A stretch of 64,000 nt of DNA from Micromonospora gifhornensis (GTDB lineage: Bacteria; Actinomycetota; Actinomycetes; Mycobacteriales; Micromonosporaceae), in assembly GCF_016863515.1 (NCBI RefSeq), contig NZ_BOPA01000038.1, positions 21,389 to 85,388 on the forward strand, in the 5' to 3' direction. The position numbers and the translations under genes were made by a program. The notes under the pieces were generated by a model. That model did no database searches and was not told where the DNA came from. It worked only from the letters and a program-made list of their open reading frames with translations. Below, in pieces: positions 41,187 through 49,133 of this stretch; position 1 is the first letter of the stretch; each line of letters starts with the position of its first letter.

Positions 41187-42380
41187 TCACTTCCGGTTGG
41201 AGATCACCTCGGGGTTGTAGAAGACGAACTCGGCGAGCTTGTCCTGCCGGACCGCCCGGAACATGTCCAGGGTCTGCTCGTCGAGCGCCTCGTTGCCGTT
41301 GCCCTTGGCGTTGTAGGTGCCGCCGTTGGTCTTGAGCATGATCAGCTCGTTGCCGGTGACGCCGCGCATGGTGAAGACGAAGTCCTCCACCGAGACGCCG
41401 CCGGTGTCGAGGATGAACGCCTTGCCGGCCGCCTTGATCAACTCGTTCAGCTTGACCGGGTTGGTCAGCGTGCCGTTCTGGCTGGCCTTCTTCGCCATCG
41501 CCTTGATCAGCTGCTGCTGGTTCTGCTGGCGGTCGTAGTCGCTGTTCGCCAGACCGTAGCGCTGCCGGGAGAAGTCCAGCGCGGCCCAGCCCTCCATCTC
41601 CTGGCAGCCCTTCTTGTGCACCACCGGAGTACGCGGCTTGCCGGTCTTCTTGGCGTCCGCGTTCCACATCGGTTTGCCGTCGACGTACGACATGTGGGCC
41701 GACTTGACGTCCTGTTTCGGGCAGATCCGCACCGAGCCGAGGGCGTCGATGACGTTCTTGAAGCCGCCGAAGTTGATGATGGCTGCGCCGTCGAAGCTGA
41801 CCCCGGTCATGTTCTTGATCGTCTGAGCCATCACCTGGGCGCCACCCTCCCAGCCGCCGCCGTTGCGGGCGCCGACCTGGAACGCAGCGTTGATCTTGTC
41901 GACCCCGCCGGCGTAGTTGCCCTTCGGCCACGCCGGGATCTGCGCCTCGGTGTCCCGGGGAATGGAGATCAGGTACGCCTGGTCGTGGGTGGCCGGGATG
42001 TGCAGCACGATGATGCTGTCCGCCCGGACGTCGTCGGCGGCCCAACGTTCCCGGGCGTCCACGCCCAGCAGCAGCATGTCGATCGGGCCCTTGAGGTCGG
42101 ACCCGCCCTCGGCCAACGTCTTGCCCGCGTCGCCGAGCAGGTTGCGCTGGGTGATGCTGCCGGTGGCCTGGCTGATCACCGCCTTGCTGCCGACGATGGC
42201 GACACCGCTGGTCATCATCAGCACGGCTCCGGCCACCACGGTGAGTCGGGCCCAGAGCGGATCCTTGCGCCGCGGACGCCCTTTCCCGGCCTTACCGGAT
42301 CGCTTCCTGCCCCCGGAAGGCGGCGGTGGGGTGGCGGCCGCATGAGGTGGTTCGAGCAAGGCGGAACTGTGAACCGGCAT
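41187..42380 (-). CDS. LCP (LytR-CpsA-Psr) family cell-wall ligase, copy 2
   Basis: A 397-residue LCP protein. A Pro-rich and basic N-terminus (GGRKRSGKAGKGRPRRKD) leads to one membrane helix (about 44-66). The LCP domain shows DMLLLGVDARERW, RADSIIVLHIP, YLISIPRDTEAQIP, KINAAFQVGARNGGGWEGG, LDFSRQRYGLANSDYDRQQNQQQL and a C-terminal FVFTMRGVTGNEL. Between Cys residues (RICPKQDV and KKGCQEM) is a disulfide-like loop. It probably acts on the same or a related polymer as copies 1 and 3. Confidence 0.92.
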   Translation of the reverse strand: MPVHSSALLEPPHAAATPPPPSGGRKRSGKAGKGRPRRKDPLWARLTVVAGAVLMMTSGVAIVGSKAVISQATGSITQRNLLGDAGKTLAEGGSDLKGPIDMLLLGVDARERWAADDVRADSIIVLHIPATHDQAYLISIPRDTEAQIPAWPKGNYAGGVDKINAAFQVGARNGGGWEGGAQVMAQTIKNMTGVSFDGAAIINFGGFKNVIDALGSVRICPKQDVKSAHMSYVDGKPMWNADAKKTGKPRTPVVHKKGCQEMEGWAALDFSRQRYGLANSDYDRQQNQQQLIKAMAKKASQNGTLTNPVKLNELIKAAGKAFILDTGGVSVEDFVFTMRGVTGNELIMLKTNGGTYNAKGNGNEALDEQTLDMFRAVRQDKLAEFVFYNPEVISNRK

Positions 42381-42564
42381 GCGCGCTCCAGCTCTTGTGT
42401 AGCAAAAGGGGGCGGAGCCACTTTACGTACGCAATCCCGCCGAAGCGAGTTCTCATGACGGCCAGTTACTGTTCTCCGCCGCGTCATCCTGGCGAAATGG
42501 CCGAACGGTCAGGATCAAACATCCGATCAGCCGTTGTCTCACAGGAAGGGTTCAGCTGACTCCG
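42381..42564. other. Intergenic gap between LCP copies 2 and 3
   Basis: About 185 nt, less GC-rich than its flanks, including a run AGCAAAAGGGGGCGG (about 42403-42417) and an ACGTACG palindrome. It probably holds the promoter of copy 2 but I cannot identify -35/-10 boxes with confidence. Confidence 0.3.
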
Positions 42565-43791
42565 TCAGCCATTGCCGCTGGTCGACGGCTTGTTGGCCGA
42601 CATCCACTCGGCCATCGTGTCGGCGGACATCGCGCGGTACATGGCCAGGGCCTTCTCCCGGTCGGAGACCACCACCGACTCGCCGTTGATGGTCTGGCTG
42701 CCCAGGTGCGGGCTGGTGACGAAGGTGAGGTTCTCGCCCCGCAGGTTGCGGAACTGCACCGCCATGTCGGTGAGCGAGAACTCCTGGTCGACGGTGACCG
42801 CGTCGGTGACCGACCGGAGGAAGGCGTTGAGCTTCTTCGGGTTGGTCAACGTGCCGGTGCTCGCCGCTTTGTCCATCAGGGCACGCAGGAACTCCTGCTG
42901 GTGGCGCATCCGGGCGAAGTCGCCGTCGGGGAACTGCTTGCGCTGACGGATCCAGTCCAGCGCCTCGGTCCCGTTCATGTGGTTGGTGCCCTTGGTGAAC
43001 TTCCGGTACGGCTTGTGGATCGAGGTGATCGTCCGTTCCACCTCCAGATCCACGCCGCCGAGAGCGTCGGTGACCTGCTTGAAACCGCCGAAGTCGATCG
43101 CCATCACGTGATCGATGTGCACGTCGGTGAAGCACTCGACCGTGCGTACCGCCAGCGGCAGCCCGCCGAAGGCGAAGGCGGCGTTGATCTTGCGGCGCTG
43201 GCCGGAGGCGCAGTCCGCGCCGGCGCTCTCCGGGATCGGCACGTACAGGTCGCGGGGAATGGAGACCAGGTACGCCTTCTGGTGGTCGGCGGGGATGTGC
43301 ATGACGATGATCGTGTCGGCCCGCCACTCACCGGGCCGGTCCATCGGCGCGTCCGGATCCCGCGAGTCGGTGCCCACCATGAGGATGTTCAGCGCGCCGT
43401 CCACCGACTTCGCCGGCCGGCCGCCGGTGATCTCCGAGAAGGGGTCGGTCCGGGCCAGGTTCTTGTCGAGGCTGCGGGCGTAGAACCAGGCCCCGCCGCC
43501 ACCGATCAACGCCAGCGCCAACACGATGACGCCGGCCACCAGGGCGATGCGCCGCCAGTGCGGTCCCCGCCTGCGGGGCGGAACAATGCCCGGTCCGCCC
43601 GGCCCCAGCGGCCCACGCGGGCCGCCCGGTCCGCCGGCCGCTACCGGCTCCTCGTCGTAGCCGGGCTGCCACTGGGCGGTGTCGGCCGGTCGGGCGGCAC
43701 GCCCGCCGCGACCGGGGCCCGGCACCGCCGCGCGCCCGGCGCTGCGGTGCAGGTGAGGGAGCCGGTGGGCATCGGGGCTGGTCGCTGACAT
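42565..43791 (-). CDS. LCP (LytR-CpsA-Psr) family cell-wall ligase, copy 3
   Basis: A 408-residue LCP protein with a long Pro/Gly-rich cytoplasmic tail (residues 1-80), one helix (IALVAGVIVLALALIGGGGAWF), then ILMVGTDSRDPDAPMDR, RADTIIVMHIPADHQKAYLVSIPRDLYVPIP, KINAAFAFGGLPLAV, LDWIRQRKQFPDGDFARMRHQQEF and a C-terminal SLTDMAVQFRNLRGENL. TACCCT 7 nt upstream of the ATG predicts a leaderless transcript. Confidence 0.92.
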   Translation of the reverse strand: MSATSPDAHRLPHLHRSAGRAAVPGPGRGGRAARPADTAQWQPGYDEEPVAAGGPGGPRGPLGPGGPGIVPPRRRGPHWRRIALVAGVIVLALALIGGGGAWFYARSLDKNLARTDPFSEITGGRPAKSVDGALNILMVGTDSRDPDAPMDRPGEWRADTIIVMHIPADHQKAYLVSIPRDLYVPIPESAGADCASGQRRKINAAFAFGGLPLAVRTVECFTDVHIDHVMAIDFGGFKQVTDALGGVDLEVERTITSIHKPYRKFTKGTNHMNGTEALDWIRQRKQFPDGDFARMRHQQEFLRALMDKAASTGTLTNPKKLNAFLRSVTDAVTVDQEFSLTDMAVQFRNLRGENLTFVTSPHLGSQTINGESVVVSDREKALAMYRAMSADTMAEWMSANKPSTSGNG

Positions 43792-43798
43792 GTAACTC

Positions 43799-43804
43799 AG
43801 GGTA
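43799..43804 (-). promoter_or_regulatory. -10 box (TACCCT) before LCP copy 3
   Basis: TACCCT-N7-ATG(43791) on the minus strand. Confidence 0.45.
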
Positions 43805-43881
43805 CGCAGCCCCGGCCACTGTTGCCCTGAGTCGAACCCCGCGCCGTGCCGGACCTGTCGCCTCGCGTCGGGTCGGACCGG

Positions 43882-44856
43882 CTAGGCCAGCCGCTCCCGG
43901 AAATGGTCGATGGTGCGTCGCAGGCCGACCTCCGGCGTCACCGTCGGCTCGTAGCCGAGCACCTCGCGGGCGAGGCTGAGATCGGGTCGGCGCATCTCCG
44001 GGTCATCCGCACTGCGCGTGACGTACGTCACCTCGGAGCTGCTGTCGCAGAGTGACACGATCGTCTCGGCCAGTTCCCGCATGCTCACCTCGTGCTCGGT
44101 GCCGCAGTTCACCGGCCCGCTCTCGGTCGAGTCGAGCAACAGCAGGATGCCCCGGACCAGGTCCGCCACGTAGCAGATCGAGCGGGTCTGGTTGCCGGTG
44201 CCGTGCACGGTGATCGGCTCACCGCGCAGCGCCTGGGAGATGAAGGTCGGGATGGCCCGCCCGTCGTCCGGCCGCATCCGGGGGCCGTAGGTGTTGAAGA
44301 TGCGCACGATGGCGGTGTCCAGACCCCGACTGCGTCGGTACGCCATCGTCGCGGCCTCGGAGAAGCGCTTGGCCTCGTCGTAGACGCTGCGGATGCCGAT
44401 CGGGTTGACGTTGCCCCAGTACGTCTCCCGCTGCGGGTGTTCCTTCGGGTCGCCGTACGCCTCGGAGGTGGAGGCCAGCAGGAACCGGGCACCGTCGGCG
44501 ACCGCGCGGTCCAGCAGGTGCAGGGTGGCCACCGAGCCCACCCGCAGGATCTCCACCGGCAGCTTCTCGAAGTCGGTCGGGCTGGCCGGTGAGGCCATGT
44601 GCAGGATCGCGTCGAAGCGTTCCGCCAGCGCGGGATGATCCGGCAACCCGTCGGAGATGTCCGCCTCGACAAGTGTGAAGGTCGGCGTGTCGAGCAGGTG
44701 GGCGACATTCTCCTTCGAGCCGGTGACGAAGTTGTCCACCGCGACCACCGTGCAGCCACGGGCGATCAGTGAATCCACCAGGTGCGAGGGAACGAAGCCG
44801 GCGCCGCCGGTGACCAGGACCCGGTGACCGGGGCCGAAACGCTGCTCAACCTTCAT
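43882..44856 (-). CDS. NAD-dependent epimerase/dehydratase, UDP-glucuronate decarboxylase-like
   Basis: A 324-residue extended SDR protein. NAD-binding VLVTGGAGFVPSHLVDSLIARG is at residues 13-34; STSEAYGDPKEHPQ supplies Ser/Thr, and SVYDEAKRFSEAATMAY the catalytic Tyr-x-x-x-Lys. IVRIFNTYGPRMRPDDGR and SICYVADLVRGI fit UDP-xylose synthase (UXS) or dTDP-glucose dehydratase-like enzymes. In the Rossmann motif Pro replaces Ile in the usual GAGFIGSH. It likely makes a nucleotide sugar for cell-surface polymers handled by the LCP proteins next door. TAGGCT-N7-ATG precedes it. Confidence 0.85.
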   Translation of the reverse strand: MKVEQRFGPGHRVLVTGGAGFVPSHLVDSLIARGCTVVAVDNFVTGSKENVAHLLDTPTFTLVEADISDGLPDHPALAERFDAILHMASPASPTDFEKLPVEILRVGSVATLHLLDRAVADGARFLLASTSEAYGDPKEHPQRETYWGNVNPIGIRSVYDEAKRFSEAATMAYRRSRGLDTAIVRIFNTYGPRMRPDDGRAIPTFISQALRGEPITVHGTGNQTRSICYVADLVRGILLLLDSTESGPVNCGTEHEVSMRELAETIVSLCDSSSEVTYVTRSADDPEMRRPDLSLAREVLGYEPTVTPEVGLRRTIDHFRERLA

Positions 44857-44863
44857 GCCGCCA

Positions 44864-44869
44864 AGCCTA
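44864..44869 (-). promoter_or_regulatory. -10 box (TAGGCT) before the epimerase gene, abutting repeat B
   Basis: TAGGCT-N7-ATG(44856). Repeat copy B begins at its first base, so the repeat supplies the spacer and -35 region. Confidence 0.45.
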
Positions 44870-44921
44870 AAGGAGGGGCCCCCTGTTAACGCCTCGCGTA
44901 CTACAGGGGGCCCCTGTTAAC
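44869..44921 (+). repeat. Dispersed composite intergenic repeat, copy B
   Basis: AAAGGAGGGGCCCCCTGTTA-AC, then CGCCTCGCGTA joint, then AGGGGGCCCCTGTTAAC. It is a CTG variant of copy A with the same two-half layout and spacing, between the epimerase start and the symporter stop. Confidence 0.8.
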
Positions 44922-44930
44922 AGGTGCGGG

Positions 44931-46607
44931 TCAGTGCGCGCCGGCACCGGTCAGGGAGCGCACCTCCAGTTCGGCGTACTTCTCGTCGTCGCTCTCCTTG
45001 GAGATCACCGTGCCGATCCACCCGCAGAGGAAGCCGAACGGGATGGACAGGATGCCCGGGTTGGACAGCGGGAACCACTGCCAGTCGTGGTCCGGGAACA
45101 TCGCCGTCGGCGCACCGGAGACCACCGGTGAGAAGAACACCAGCACCACGGCCGCCAGCAGACCGCCGTAGATCGCCCAGACCGCGCCGGAGGTGTTGAA
45201 CCGCTTCCAGAACAGGCTGTAGAGGATCGCCGGCAGGTTGCCCGACGCGGCCACCGCGAAGGCCAACGCCACCAGGAACGCCACGTTCAGGTTCTGCGCG
45301 AAGATCGACAGGGCGATGGAGACCGCGCCGATCACCAGGGCGGAGATCCGGGCGACCTTCACCTCCTGCCGTTCCGAGGCCTGCCCCCGCTTGACGACAT
45401 TGGCGTAGAAGTCGTGCGCCAGGCTGGAGGAGGAGGCCAGGGTCAGACCCGCGACCACGGCCAGGATGGTGGCGAAGGCGACCGCCGCGATGATCGCCAG
45501 CAGTGCCGCACCGCCCAGGTCGCCGCCGAAGAAGTCGACTCCGAGCGCCTCGGCCAACTGTGGCGCGGCAGTGTTGCCGGCCCGGTCCTGCTCCCGGATG
45601 GCGTCGCCACCGACCAGCGCCGCCGCGCCGAAGCCCAGGGCCAGGGTGAGCAGGTAGAACGAGCCGATGATGCCGATCGCCCAGAGCACACTCTTGCGGG
45701 CCGCCTTCGCCGTCGGAACGGTGTAGAAGCGGATCAGGATGTGCGGCAGGCCGGCGGTGCCGAGCACCAGCGCGATGCCGAGGGAGAGCAGGTCGACCTT
45801 GTTGTAGAAGGTCTGTGTCGCGTTGCCGGCGACCTCGACGCCGTACCTCAGACCGGGTTCCAGGAATGCGGTGCCCTGACCGGAACTCGCCGCCGCGTCA
45901 CCGAGCAGCGAGGAGAGGTTGAACTTGTACTTCGCCAGCACCAGCAGGGTCATCAACAGCGCGCCGCTCATCAGCAGGAACGCCTTGACGATCTGTACGT
46001 AGGTGGTGCCCTTCATGCCACCCACGGTGACGTAGATGATCATGAGGGCGCCGACCATGATGATGGTCGCCACCTTGGCGGTGTCCGCGTCCATGCCCAG
46101 GAAGGTGGTGCCCGGCCGGATGCCGAGTAGCAGTGCCACCAGGGCACCCGCGCCGACCATCTGCGCCAACAGGTAGAAGATCGAGACGGTGATCGTGGAA
46201 ACCGCCGCCGCCGTACGCACCGGACGCTGACGCATCCGGAACGCCAGCACGTCGGCCATCGTGTACCGCCCGGAGTTCCGCAGCAGCTCCGCGACCAGCA
46301 GCAGCGCCACCAGCCAGGCCACCAGGAAGCCGATCGAGTAGAGGAAGCCGTCGTAGCCGTAGAGCGCGATGATGCCGGCGATGCCGAGGAAGGACGCGGC
46401 GGACATGTAGTCGCCGCCGATCGCCATGCCGTTCTGGAAGCCGGAGAACGACCGACCGCCCGCGTAGAAGTCGGTGGCCGTCTTGGTCTGCCGGCTGGCC
46501 CAGATCGTGATGGCCAGGGTGGCCGCCACGAAGACCAGGAACAGCACGATTGTCAAGTTGCGGGCGGTGGTGTTGCCCGCCTCGACCGCGAGAACGACTG
46601 AGTTCAC
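44931..46607 (-). CDS. Sodium:solute symporter, cation/acetate type (ActP-like)
   Basis: A 558-residue SSS-family transporter with about 13 helices: TDFYAGGRSFSGFQNGMAIGGDYMSAASFLGIAG (substrate/Na site region), MADVLAFRMRQRPVRT, GGMKGTTYVQIVKAFLL, GTAGLPHILIRFYTVPTAKAARKS, and SSSLAHDFYANVVKRGQASE. The preceding DUF485 gene overlaps its GTG start by 4 nt, the standard pairing of ActP-type acetate permeases. It probably imports acetate or a related short-chain acid. Confidence 0.9.
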   Translation of the reverse strand: MNSVVLAVEAGNTTARNLTIVLFLVFVAATLAITIWASRQTKTATDFYAGGRSFSGFQNGMAIGGDYMSAASFLGIAGIIALYGYDGFLYSIGFLVAWLVALLLVAELLRNSGRYTMADVLAFRMRQRPVRTAAAVSTITVSIFYLLAQMVGAGALVALLLGIRPGTTFLGMDADTAKVATIIMVGALMIIYVTVGGMKGTTYVQIVKAFLLMSGALLMTLLVLAKYKFNLSSLLGDAAASSGQGTAFLEPGLRYGVEVAGNATQTFYNKVDLLSLGIALVLGTAGLPHILIRFYTVPTAKAARKSVLWAIGIIGSFYLLTLALGFGAAALVGGDAIREQDRAGNTAAPQLAEALGVDFFGGDLGGAALLAIIAAVAFATILAVVAGLTLASSSSLAHDFYANVVKRGQASERQEVKVARISALVIGAVSIALSIFAQNLNVAFLVALAFAVAASGNLPAILYSLFWKRFNTSGAVWAIYGGLLAAVVLVFFSPVVSGAPTAMFPDHDWQWFPLSNPGILSIPFGFLCGWIGTVISKESDDEKYAELEVRSLTGAGAH

Positions 46608-46957
46608 GACTCACCTCCGGTGAGCTCGCCGCGGATCTTGTCGGCCACCGGGTCGATCTTCCGGTCGGCGTACCGGGAGTAGAGCCAGGCGATGAGGAAG
46701 GTGGAGACGAACTGGAGCAGGCCGAAGACCAGCGCAACATTGATGTTGCTGCCGAACAGTCGGGTGCCCATGAAGTCTCGCGCGTACGCGGAGAGGATCA
46801 CGTAGAGCGCGTACCACAGGAAGAACGCGATGGTCATCGGAAAGACGAAGCCGCGCAGTGCACGACGCAGCCCGGCGAACTCGTCGGACCGTTGGACCGC
46901 GAGGTACCGCTCCGGTTCCGAGTCGGTCGGCGCGGTAGCGGGGGTGTCCGTGGACAT
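46604..46957 (-). CDS. DUF485 membrane protein, partner of the symporter
   Basis: A 117-residue protein with SDEFAGLRRALRGFVFPMTIAFFLWYALYVILSAYARDFM and INVALVFGLLQFVSTFLIAWLYSRYADRKIDPVADKIR, the two-helix DUF485 pattern. It overlaps the symporter by 4 nt (GTGA) and is its usual small accessory subunit. ATG 46957 is chosen; the upstream part lacks similarity. Confidence 0.92.
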   Translation of the reverse strand: MSTDTPATAPTDSEPERYLAVQRSDEFAGLRRALRGFVFPMTIAFFLWYALYVILSAYARDFMGTRLFGSNINVALVFGLLQFVSTFLIAWLYSRYADRKIDPVADKIRGELTGGES

Positions 46958-47148
46958 TTGATCACCACCTTCACAGACGTCAGGAGTCTCGCGCACGGTA
47001 AAAAACGCGCTCCCCGCCGGAAAAGGGTGAATATCGGCACCGGTCGACAACTGCGCCGAACGGCGGCACCGCTGCGCTCAATGACCTGGCTCACACCGCT
47101 GACCGGTAACCGCACGGCAGCGGGCAGGTGGTTGCGGCTCGGGTGGGA

Positions 47149-47943
47149 TCAGCCGAGCTCGTGGTAGCGGCCACGGTGGTGCAGCAGCGGCCCACCGTCG
47201 TCCGTCAACTCCACCCGTTCGATGGTCGCCTCGACCAGCAGGCTCCATCCGTACTCCCGCGCCTCGTCAAGCCGGCAACCGACCCAACCGCCGCCGTCGG
47301 CGGGCACCGGCCCGTAGGGCGTCTCGGCCCAGCTGTCGATGGCGAACAGGCCGCCAGGGGAGGGGAAGAGGCCGGCGAACCGGTCGGCGAGCTGGCGGTG
47401 CGTCGGGCTCAACGGTGCCACGGCGAACCGACCCGCCTCCTCGACCGCCGTCCAGAGATCCGACTCCGCGTCGATCAGGCCGAGCAACCGGCCCGGATCA
47501 CCGTCGGCCACCAGCGTCGAGGAAACCGTCAAACCCGCCGGCCCCGGCGCCGTCCACAGCGTCACCGGCGCGGCGAGCCGACCCCGAAACCGGCGTACGG
47601 GCGAACGCTTGTCGGCCGGTACGGCGAACGGATCGCTGTGGTGGATCTGGGCACCCGGCTCTGGATTCACGTGAAACATTGTGACCCGCTCGGCCTGGCC
47701 GCGTGCCCGCGCCCAGCCGACGAACCGCTGATAGAGCTCGGACCGGTGTCGCTGCCCGCCAAGCTGAGCAAGCTGGTCACCGGCCTCCAGCATGAGCGTG
47801 CCGAGGTACACCAGCAGCGCGGTCCGGTCCTCGCGATACTCGATCAACATCCGCAGCCGGGCCGGCTGGCAGGGCCAGGGTGCCCCACAGGCACGACATC
47901 GCCAGAGCGGCCGCATCGGCAGGTGCGCCACCAGCCGGGTCAC
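47149..47943 (-). CDS. Flavin reductase-like protein with N-terminal Cys-rich domain
   Basis: A 264-residue protein in two parts. Residues about 1-87 contain WRCRACGAPWPCQPARLRML and ELYQRFVGWAR, a short Cys3 motif found in small actinobacterial proteins near HTH/DUF397 genes. Residues 88-264 resemble a flavin reductase/FMN-binding split barrel: FRGRLAAPVTLWTAPGPAGLTVSSTLVADGDPGRLLGLI, then WVGCRLDEAREYGWSLLVEATIERV. The start is GTG 47943 or ATG 47916. A parS-like site lies at the join between the two parts. Confidence 0.65.
   Translation of the reverse strand: MTRLVAHLPMRPLWRCRACGAPWPCQPARLRMLIEYREDRTALLVYLGTLMLEAGDQLAQLGGQRHRSELYQRFVGWARARGQAERVTMFHVNPEPGAQIHHSDPFAVPADKRSPVRRFRGRLAAPVTLWTAPGPAGLTVSSTLVADGDPGRLLGLIDAESDLWTAVEEAGRFAVAPLSPTHRQLADRFAGLFPSPGGLFAIDSWAETPYGPVPADGGGWVGCRLDEAREYGWSLLVEATIERVELTDDGGPLLHHRGRYHELG
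47663..47678. promoter_or_regulatory. parS-like ParB-binding site
   Basis: GGATTCACGTGAAACA matches the consensus TGTTTCACGTGAAACA at 14 of 16 positions, and the 14-bp actinobacterial core GTTTCACGTGAAAC at 13 of 14. It lies inside a coding sequence, as many parS sites do. Confidence 0.55.
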
Positions 47944-48332
47944 GTTGCGGCCACCCGGAGCCCGGTCACGTCGCAGCCACCCGGTCACGTGTCGGCTGCC
48001 CGGTCGGGTGTCGGCTGCCCGGTCGTGTCGTCTGTCCGCTCGGGTGTCGACTGCCCGGTCGTGTCGGCTGTCCGCTCGGGTGTCGGCTGCCCGGTCACGT
48101 CGCGGCTGCCGGCGAGCAGTCGAGTCGTGGAAACGGCACCGGTGCCTCCTTTGCTTCGGGGGCCGCCCCGGTCGGGGGAATGACCGAGACGGCCCGTCGC
48201 AGGACCGACCGCCGGGATCGTCGCCTCCACCGGCCGGGCCGCGTGTTTCCACCCTGGACTCCGAGCTGAGCCCAGGGGAGGATGCCAGCGGTTACTACCC
48301 AGCGCGTTCGCGTACTTACCGAATGGGTGAGC
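47944..48332. other. Gene-free region with a 36-bp tandem repeat
   Basis: About 390 nt upstream of both the flavin reductase-like gene (-) and the second HTH gene (+). It contains the 36-bp tandem array at 47990-48110, then spacer with AGGAGG-like runs and a GCGTACTTACCGAAT stretch just before the HTH start that could hold its -10 box. No gene is convincing. Confidence 0.5.
47990..48110. repeat. 36-bp tandem repeat, about 3.3 copies
   Basis: Units begin GTGTCGGCTGCCCGGTCG, followed by TGTCGTCTGTCCGCTCGG, at 48008 and 48044, with partial units at 47990 and 48080. Copies differ at a few bases. It sits in the divergent promoter region between the flavin reductase-like gene and HTH copy 2 and may bind a regulator or merely reflect slippage. 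Confidence 0.7.
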
Positions 48333-49133
48333 ATGAACTTCGAAATGTGGATCAGAGCGTTGAAGGCCGCTCGCGCCGCCGCCGGGGTATCCCAGGAAGG
48401 ACTCGCCGCCCTGATCAAATGGAGCCCGTCGCTGATCGCCGCCATCGAAACCGGCCGCCGCCGACCGACAATGGAGTTCGCGGTCGCCTCCGACGAAGCC
48501 CTGCACACCGGCGGCCTCCTCGCCGAGCTGCTCAAGGAGGCCGACCGGGAACGCGGCCCCTCCTGGTTCGCCGCATGGCGGGGCTATGAGCAGGAAGCCA
48601 CCCGGTTGCGCGCCTTCGAACCCTGCCTGGTGCCCGGACTGCTGCAAACCGAGGAGTACGCCCGAGCCGTGATCTCCGCCGGCGGACTACACCAGCCGCC
48701 CATGGTCGACGAACTGGTAGCCGTCCGAATGGAACGCCAACAACTCCTGCAACGAGACCTGCTGGAGCGGGATGATCCGCCGCAGTTCGTCTTCCTGTTG
48801 GACGAAACCGCGGTGCGGCGGCCGGTCGGTGGCCCCGAGGTGCTCGATGCGCAGCTCGGCCGGCTGCTGGAGGTTGCCGAGTTTCCGCATGTCCGGCTGC
48901 ACGTCGTCCCTCTCGACGTCGGCGCACATGTCGGCCTCGGAGGTGGGTTCGTGCTTGTCGAACTCGGGGATGGCGAGGAGGCGATCTACCTGGAGAATGC
49001 CGCCCGAGGACACGTGCTGAACGACCCGGAGATGATCCGTCTGATCGGTCGGAAGTGGGATAGCCTGCTCGGCGAAGCACTGTCCACAGGCGCGTCGCTC
49101 GAACTGATCCGAAAGTTGAAGGTCACGCCATGA
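48333..49133 (+). CDS. HTH (XRE) regulator with DUF5753 domain (copy 2)
   Basis: A 266-residue protein from ATG 48333. The N-terminus is a clear XRE helix-turn-helix (ALKAARAAAGVSQEGLAALIKWSPSLIAAIETGRRRPT). The DUF5753 part has PSWFAAWRGYEQEATRLRAFEPCLVPGLLQTEEYARAV, RMERQQLLQRDLLERDDPPQFVFLLDE, VAEFPHVRLHVVPLDVGAH, and YLENAARGHVLNDPEMI. Starts at GTG 48327 or ATG 48282 are possible. The stop overlaps the DUF397 gene by 4 nt. It is paralogous to the pair at 5.6 kb but with a different HTH. Confidence 0.9.
   Translation: MNFEMWIRALKAARAAAGVSQEGLAALIKWSPSLIAAIETGRRRPTMEFAVASDEALHTGGLLAELLKEADRERGPSWFAAWRGYEQEATRLRAFEPCLVPGLLQTEEYARAVISAGGLHQPPMVDELVAVRMERQQLLQRDLLERDDPPQFVFLLDETAVRRPVGGPEVLDAQLGRLLEVAEFPHVRLHVVPLDVGAHVGLGGGFVLVELGDGEEAIYLENAARGHVLNDPEMIRLIGRKWDSLLGEALSTGASLELIRKLKVTP

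Noticed and set aside
47990..48110. Tandem 36-bp units considered as CRISPR
   Set aside because: Units directly abut each other without unique spacers, and no cas genes exist in the window.
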